From contig JABMRW010000038.1 in the NCBI GenBank assembly GCA_013202445.1, forward strand, positions 1-7,594: a stretch of 7,594 nucleotides of DNA. Reading direction: 5' to 3'. The position numbers were made by a program, and so were the translations under genes. The notes under the pieces were generated by a model. It saw nothing but the letters and a program-made list of their open reading frames with translations. It ran no database searches and was not told the origin of the DNA. Within the stretch, counting starts at the first letter, position 1. Each line of letters opens with the position of its first letter. The stretch is from Deltaproteobacteria bacterium (GTDB taxonomy: Bacteria; Chloroflexota; Dehalococcoidia; Dehalococcoidales; BS750m-G39). Below, piece after piece: positions 5,877 through 7,594 of this stretch.

Positions 5877-6660
5877 ATTAGCCGGGACCGATGTGGCGCT
5901 GGCTCTGCGGGAAGAAGCCCGCCGTATCGGCCGCCAGCTTTTCGGCGATGATGTGGAGAAAGGCGCCAGCTTCGCCGACCGGCTCATGGCAATCTACCAG
6001 GACGCCTGGGGCAAGGACTTTCTGCTTATTCACAATCCCGGCGGCTGGGGAAACTCGCCGCTGGAAAACTGCATGCACTGGGAAAGAAGCGTGGTAGCCG
6101 GAATCAGCACCACACTGGAAAAGCTGGGCTACAGCTGGTCCTTAAGCCAGCACTTCCGCGCCGGCGTTGGCTGGCGGGCACACCTGCAGGATCTCAGGGA
6201 TTACCTTCGCTTCTTTACCGTCAAGCGCCGGGTTTTAGCCGCCGAGGTGGAATTTTTAACCGAACACCTGAAAAACCTCAAGGTGATACTCATCGGCATC
6301 AGCCAGGGCGCCGGCTTCAGCAACGCCGTCATGCAGAAACTTAACGAGTTGCAACGCGTTTACAGCATAGAGCTGGGGGTGTTTTTCTATCACCGGCCGC
6401 AGCGGGTAATTACCGAAAGGACGCTGATAATAGACCATAACGGGCTAATGCCCGATGCCGTTATCGAGGGGGACTTAATCACCATGGTCATGACCCTGCC
6501 CATGGCTTTCCTGCGGTGGGTCAAGTACCGGCTCAAGGGCAAGCCGGTTAAATTCAGCCACTGCATAAAGCTCGCCGGCCATGATTATCACTGGAAATAC
6601 CCCAAGGTCAGCCAGCAGATTGGGGACTTTCTCAAGGTCAACTTCGGCGCCAAGCGTTAG
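5869..6660 (+). CDS. Putative alpha/beta-hydrolase-like protein, substrate unknown
   Basis: I do not recognise a named family for this 263-residue protein. It shows the outline of an alpha/beta hydrolase. FLLIHNPGGWGN (about 51-62, H55) is in the position of an oxyanion-hole loop. ILIGISQGAGFSN has a nucleophile elbow GISQG at 143-147 with S145. D189 (LIIDHNG) is a possible acid, and H238 (AGHDYHW) is a possible catalytic His near the C-terminus. No signal peptide is evident. A hydrophobic stretch (LITMVMTLPMAFL, about 203-215) is too weak to call a membrane helix with confidence. ATG 5869 overlaps the preceding gene by 8 nt, and GAGGG (5852-5856) lies 12 nt upstream, which supports co-translation with the methyltransferase-like protein. 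The shared cassette with a VTT protein suggests membrane or lipid chemistry, but that is inference. Confidence 0.6.
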   Translation: MVELAGTDVALALREEARRIGRQLFGDDVEKGASFADRLMAIYQDAWGKDFLLIHNPGGWGNSPLENCMHWERSVVAGISTTLEKLGYSWSLSQHFRAGVGWRAHLQDLRDYLRFFTVKRRVLAAEVEFLTEHLKNLKVILIGISQGAGFSNAVMQKLNELQRVYSIELGVFFYHRPQRVITERTLIIDHNGLMPDAVIEGDLITMVMTLPMAFLRWVKYRLKGKPVKFSHCIKLAGHDYHWKYPKVSQQIGDFLKVNFGAKR

Positions 6661-6668
6661 GGGCGGGG

Positions 6669-6702
6669 TTGCACTTCCGGCTGTTTTCGGTTAAATTAGA
6701 TA
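6669..6702 (+). promoter_or_regulatory. Possible promoter of the tRNA-Ala gene
   Basis: TTGCAC (6669-6674, 4/6 to the -35 consensus) lies 17 bp before TAAATT (6692-6697, 4/6). An alternative -10 is TAGATA (6697-6702), which better fits a short leader before the tRNA at 6713 but has poor -35 spacing. The call is tentative. The 52-nt gap after the hydrolase gene holds no convincing terminator, so the tRNA could also be made by read-through. Confidence 0.3.
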
Positions 6703-6712
6703 CTGTCTTTAT

Positions 6713-6788
6713 GGGGCCGTAGTTCACTTGGGAGAACGTTTGACTGGCAGTCAAAAGGTAGAGGGTTCGAATCCCTCCGGCTCCACCA
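6713..6788 (+). tRNA. tRNA-Ala (anticodon GGC)
   Basis: A complete cloverleaf can be drawn. The acceptor GGGGCCG (6713-6719) pairs with CGGCTCC (6778-6784), the D stem GTTC/GAAC is at 6722-6737, and the anticodon stem is TTTGA/TCAAA with loop CTGGCAG (6744-6750). The anticodon GGC is at 6746-6748, and the T stem is GAGGG/CCCTC with loop TTCGAAT. The third acceptor pair is G-U, the universal alanine identity element, which agrees with the anticodon. Discriminator A is at 6785 and CCA is encoded at 6786-6788. The tRNA reads GCC (and GCU) alanine codons. Its 3' end is one copy of a direct repeat described separately. Confidence 0.97.
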
Positions 6789-6790
6789 CC
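6777..6790 (+). repeat. Direct repeat copy 1 at the tRNA-Ala 3' end (candidate att site)
   Basis: CCGGCTCCACCACC covers the last T-stem base, the whole 3' acceptor strand, the discriminator, the CCA and two further bases. The same 14 bp recur at 7273-7286 with no mismatch. Integrases of the tyrosine recombinase family commonly insert at tRNA 3' ends and leave such a repeat at the far junction. Confidence 0.6.
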
Positions 6791-6820
6791 ATCCACTTGC
6801 AAAAATATAGCACTGTTTAG

Positions 6821-6955
6821 CCAGGTTTACCGTTTTACACGTACTACTTGTGGTCGGCGATACAGAGTTCTAGCCTCCGGAAACCATACATATGATTGGT
6901 AATATCGCCAGACCCTGGTGATAGCCCAGAAATTAAGCAACGTTCTAGGGTAAAC
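6821..6955. other. Cluster of nested inverted repeats, possible structured RNA
   Basis: Several short complementary pairs nest within 135 nt. They are GTTTACC (6825-6831) with GGTAAAC (6949-6955), CCAGG (6821-6825) with CCTGG (6914-6918), GGCGATA (6856-6862) with TATCGCC (6903-6909), ACCA (6883-6886) with TGGT (6897-6900), and CCCAGAA (6925-6931) with TTCTaGGG (6943-6950). They cannot all form at once, because the first two and the first and last compete. No known RNA family is recognised. The strand of any transcript is unknown. Confidence 0.35.
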
Positions 6956-6956
6956 A

Positions 6957-6990
6957 AAGCGGAGGGCGCTTCACCTAGCGCCCTCCGCTT
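6957..6990 (-). terminator. Perfect 14-bp hairpin, terminator for minus-strand transcription
   Basis: The arms at 6957-6970 and 6977-6990 are perfectly complementary over 14 bp (AGCGGAGGGCGC core) around a 6-nt loop. Read on the minus strand the stem is GC-rich and runs out into CTTTGTTTA, a T-rich tail, as expected for an intrinsic terminator. On the plus strand the downstream sequence (ACAATTCTAATC) is a poorer tail, so plus-strand termination after the tRNA is possible but less likely. Confidence 0.7.
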
Positions 6991-7110
6991 ACAATTCTAA
7001 TCTTTATCGAGCTCTTCTCACTCGCGATGTTCACCACCGCATGGGGCTTGTCTCCTCATAATAGCCCCTGACTCATTCTACCGAGCCGAGCCCGATTTCT
7101 GCTTGCCCCC

Positions 7111-7167
7111 TCACGAGGGGCAACTACTGTCCACTTGCCAAACTCCGAAGAGCTTATGAAGCCTCAT
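7111..7167 (-). CDS. Possible 18-residue leader-like peptide
   Basis: ATG at 7167-7165 opens a frame reading MRLHKLFGVWQVDSSCPS and ending in TGA at 7113-7111. GGGAGG (7180-7175) lies 7 nt upstream, an ideal ribosome binding site and the best-placed one in the intergenic DNA. The site is flush with the 3' arm of a hairpin (7206-7180), and the stop lies in the loop of the next hairpin (7123-7103). That is how leader peptides that sense ribosome position are arranged, yet no downstream gene follows on this strand. A UUCG-type mini-hairpin, CTC-TTCG-GAG (7152-7143), lies inside the frame. An ORF this short can arise by chance, and no homologue is recognised. Confidence 0.3.
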   Translation of the reverse strand: MRLHKLFGVWQVDSSCPS

Positions 7168-7221
7168 TCTCACACCTCCCAGATTAGGATTTGGACGGGC
7201 AATCTGATGACTTCTATTTTC

Positions 7222-7250
7222 ATTGCATCATAATTAGCTTCATTTGTCAA
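7222..7250 (-). promoter_or_regulatory. Promoter-like sequence for the minus-strand small RNA
   Basis: Read on the minus strand, TTGACA (7250-7245) is a perfect -35 box, followed after 17 bp by TGCAAT (7227-7222, 4/6 to the -10 consensus). The local sequence is AT-rich. The predicted start is about 7215. TATGAT (7232-7227) is closer to consensus but is only 12 bp from the -35. Confidence 0.5.
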
Positions 7251-7272
7251 GTTTCTGCTGTCTGTTGTCACC

Positions 7273-7286
7273 CCGGCTCCACCACC
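7273..7286 (+). repeat. Direct repeat copy 2 of the tRNA-Ala 3' end
   Basis: This is an exact 14-bp copy of 6777-6790, 496 bp downstream. No T stem or T loop precedes it, so it is not part of a second tRNA or of tmRNA. It stands only 11 bp before the ychF stop codon. Removing the DNA between the copies would restore an intact tRNA-Ala directly convergent with ychF. Confidence 0.6.
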
Positions 7287-7297
7287 CACCTTCCGCT

Positions 7298-7594
7298 CTA
7301 TCCCCCACGGCTGAAACGCACCGCTACAATGTCGCCGTCCTGCACCTCATAGTCACGGCCCTCAAGACGCTGGCGACCGGCTTTGGATATAGCCGCCTCA
7401 CTGCCAAGCTCCATAAGGTCTTCAAAACGGATAACCTCCATGCGAATAAAACCCTTTTCCATATCCGTGTGAATCTTCCCGGCGGCTACCGGAGCTTTGT
7501 CATCTTTACGACAAGTCCAAGCACGCACCTCATCCTCCCCGGTTGTAAAGAAGTTGATCAGCCCCAGCATCCTATAGGCGGCATTCAGGAGGCG
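7298..7594 (-). CDS. ychF: YchF/OLA1-family P-loop ATPase, C-terminal part (cut by window edge)
   Basis: The last 98 codons and the TAG stop (7300-7298) are present, and the frame stays open to the window end, so the gene continues beyond it. Landmarks are LINFFTTGEDEVRAWT, then AAGKIHTDMEKGFIRMEVI, then EGRDYEVQDGDIVAVRF. These are the conserved C-terminal TGS-like (DUF933) region of YchF, a cytoplasmic Obg-related NTPase that prefers ATP and associates with ribosomes. The N-terminal P-loop domain is outside the window. The protein ends RFSRGG, slightly longer than the usual stop just after the Phe-rich end. It runs convergent to the tRNA-Ala gene. Apparent internal ATG codons such as 7570 are not the start. 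Confidence 0.95.
   Translation of the reverse strand, partial: RLLNAAYRMLGLINFFTTGEDEVRAWTCRKDDKAPVAAGKIHTDMEKGFIRMEVIRFEDLMELGSEAAISKAGRQRLEGRDYEVQDGDIVAVRFSRGG

Larger units (their letters stand above)
6950..7215 (-). ncRNA. Candidate minus-strand small RNA of about 265 nt
   Basis: A promoter-like sequence upstream (7222-7250) and a perfect terminator-like hairpin at the end (6957-6990) delimit a possible transcript from about 7215 to 6950. Four further hairpins can be drawn in it: CAGATT/AATCTG (7206-7201 with 7185-7180), TTGCCCC/GGGGCAA (7123-7117 with 7109-7103), GGGGCT/AGCCCC (7068-7063 with 7048-7043) and GCGGTG/CATCGC (7040-7035 with 7029-7024, one G-U). It matches no family I can name, and 6S, SRP, RNase P, tmRNA and T-box signatures were looked for without success. 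It includes an 18-codon ORF and could instead be a tiny mRNA. Transcription continuing past the hairpin would run antisense to the tRNA. Confidence 0.45.
6789..7297. other. Gene-poor 0.5-kb region between tRNA-Ala and ychF
   Basis: No ORF of normal size or recognisable protein similarity lies here. The stretch is less GC-rich than the neighbouring genes in parts (for example 7200-7260). Nearly all of it from the end of the tRNA to 7272 lies between the two copies of the tRNA-end repeat. Its contents are the plus-strand inverted-repeat cluster at 6821-6955, the hairpin at 6957-6990 and a minus-strand transcription unit at about 6950-7250, each listed separately. Imperfect inverted sequences ACTTGCAAA (6795-6803) and TTTGTCAAGT (7242-7251) near the ends are a weak hint of transposon-like termini. 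Confidence 0.6.

Noticed and set aside
6890..6960. 5S rRNA- or SRP-RNA-like words such as GAAATTAAGCAACG and CCTGGTGATAG
   Set aside because: Only short coincidental matches are seen. The SRP domain IV core (GGAA...AGCA in its stem) and the remaining 5S helices are absent.
6950..7215. A TnpB or IscB guide RNA left from an IS200/IS605-type transposon
   Set aside because: No tnpB, tnpA or iscB coding remnant or characteristic element end can be recognised. It remains a hypothesis that needs a covariance-model search.
6713..7286. A tmRNA (ssrA) or second tRNA ending at the distal CGGCTCCACCA
   Set aside because: tmRNA has an alanine-like acceptor and similar 3' end, but no T stem or TTCRA-type loop precedes the distal copy and no matching 5' acceptor half or tag reading frame was found.

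Overview
The window (about 7.6 kb, GC-rich coding DNA with AT-rich promoters) looks like a chromosomal piece of a Gram-positive-like or Chloroflexi-type bacterium. A free-standing dnaJ followed by hspR and a Clp ATPase, consensus sigma-70-type promoters, Shine-Dalgarno sites at some genes and apparently leaderless starts at others fit Dehalococcoidia/Chloroflexota best. That placement is an inference from gene content, not a measured phylogeny.

Layout. Positions 1-217 are intergenic: two copies of a G-rich repeat that can form G-quadruplexes, then a promoter that appears to start transcription at the GTG of a CoA-pyrophosphatase-type Nudix hydrolase (218-784). Next is a stress operon under a textbook TTGACA-17-TATAAT promoter overlapped by a long imperfect palindrome: a CbpA-like DnaJ (887-1762), the MerR-family repressor HspR (1778-2095) and a ClpC-type AAA+ unfoldase (2145-4619). 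The likely logic is that HspR represses its own operon through the palindrome, and that DnaJ and ClpC handle misfolded protein by refolding or by delivery to ClpP. No dnaK, grpE or clpP lies in the window.

Downstream on the same strand are three less familiar genes: a DedA/VTT-like membrane protein (4683-5312), a short membrane-anchored protein with a methyltransferase-like core (5322-5876), and a putative alpha/beta-hydrolase overlapping it by 8 nt (5869-6660). The methyltransferase-like gene has its own apparent leaderless promoter inside the end of the preceding gene.

A tRNA-Ala(GGC) with encoded CCA follows (6713-6788). Its last 14 bp are repeated exactly 496 bp downstream, just before the end of a convergent, partial ychF gene (7298-7594, minus strand). 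The roughly 480 bp between the two copies has no ordinary gene. It looks like a very small insert at a tRNA attachment site, carrying a minus-strand transcription unit with a promoter-like sequence, several hairpins, an 18-codon ORF with a good ribosome binding site, and a perfect 14-bp terminator-like hairpin. This insert is the most unusual part of the window.
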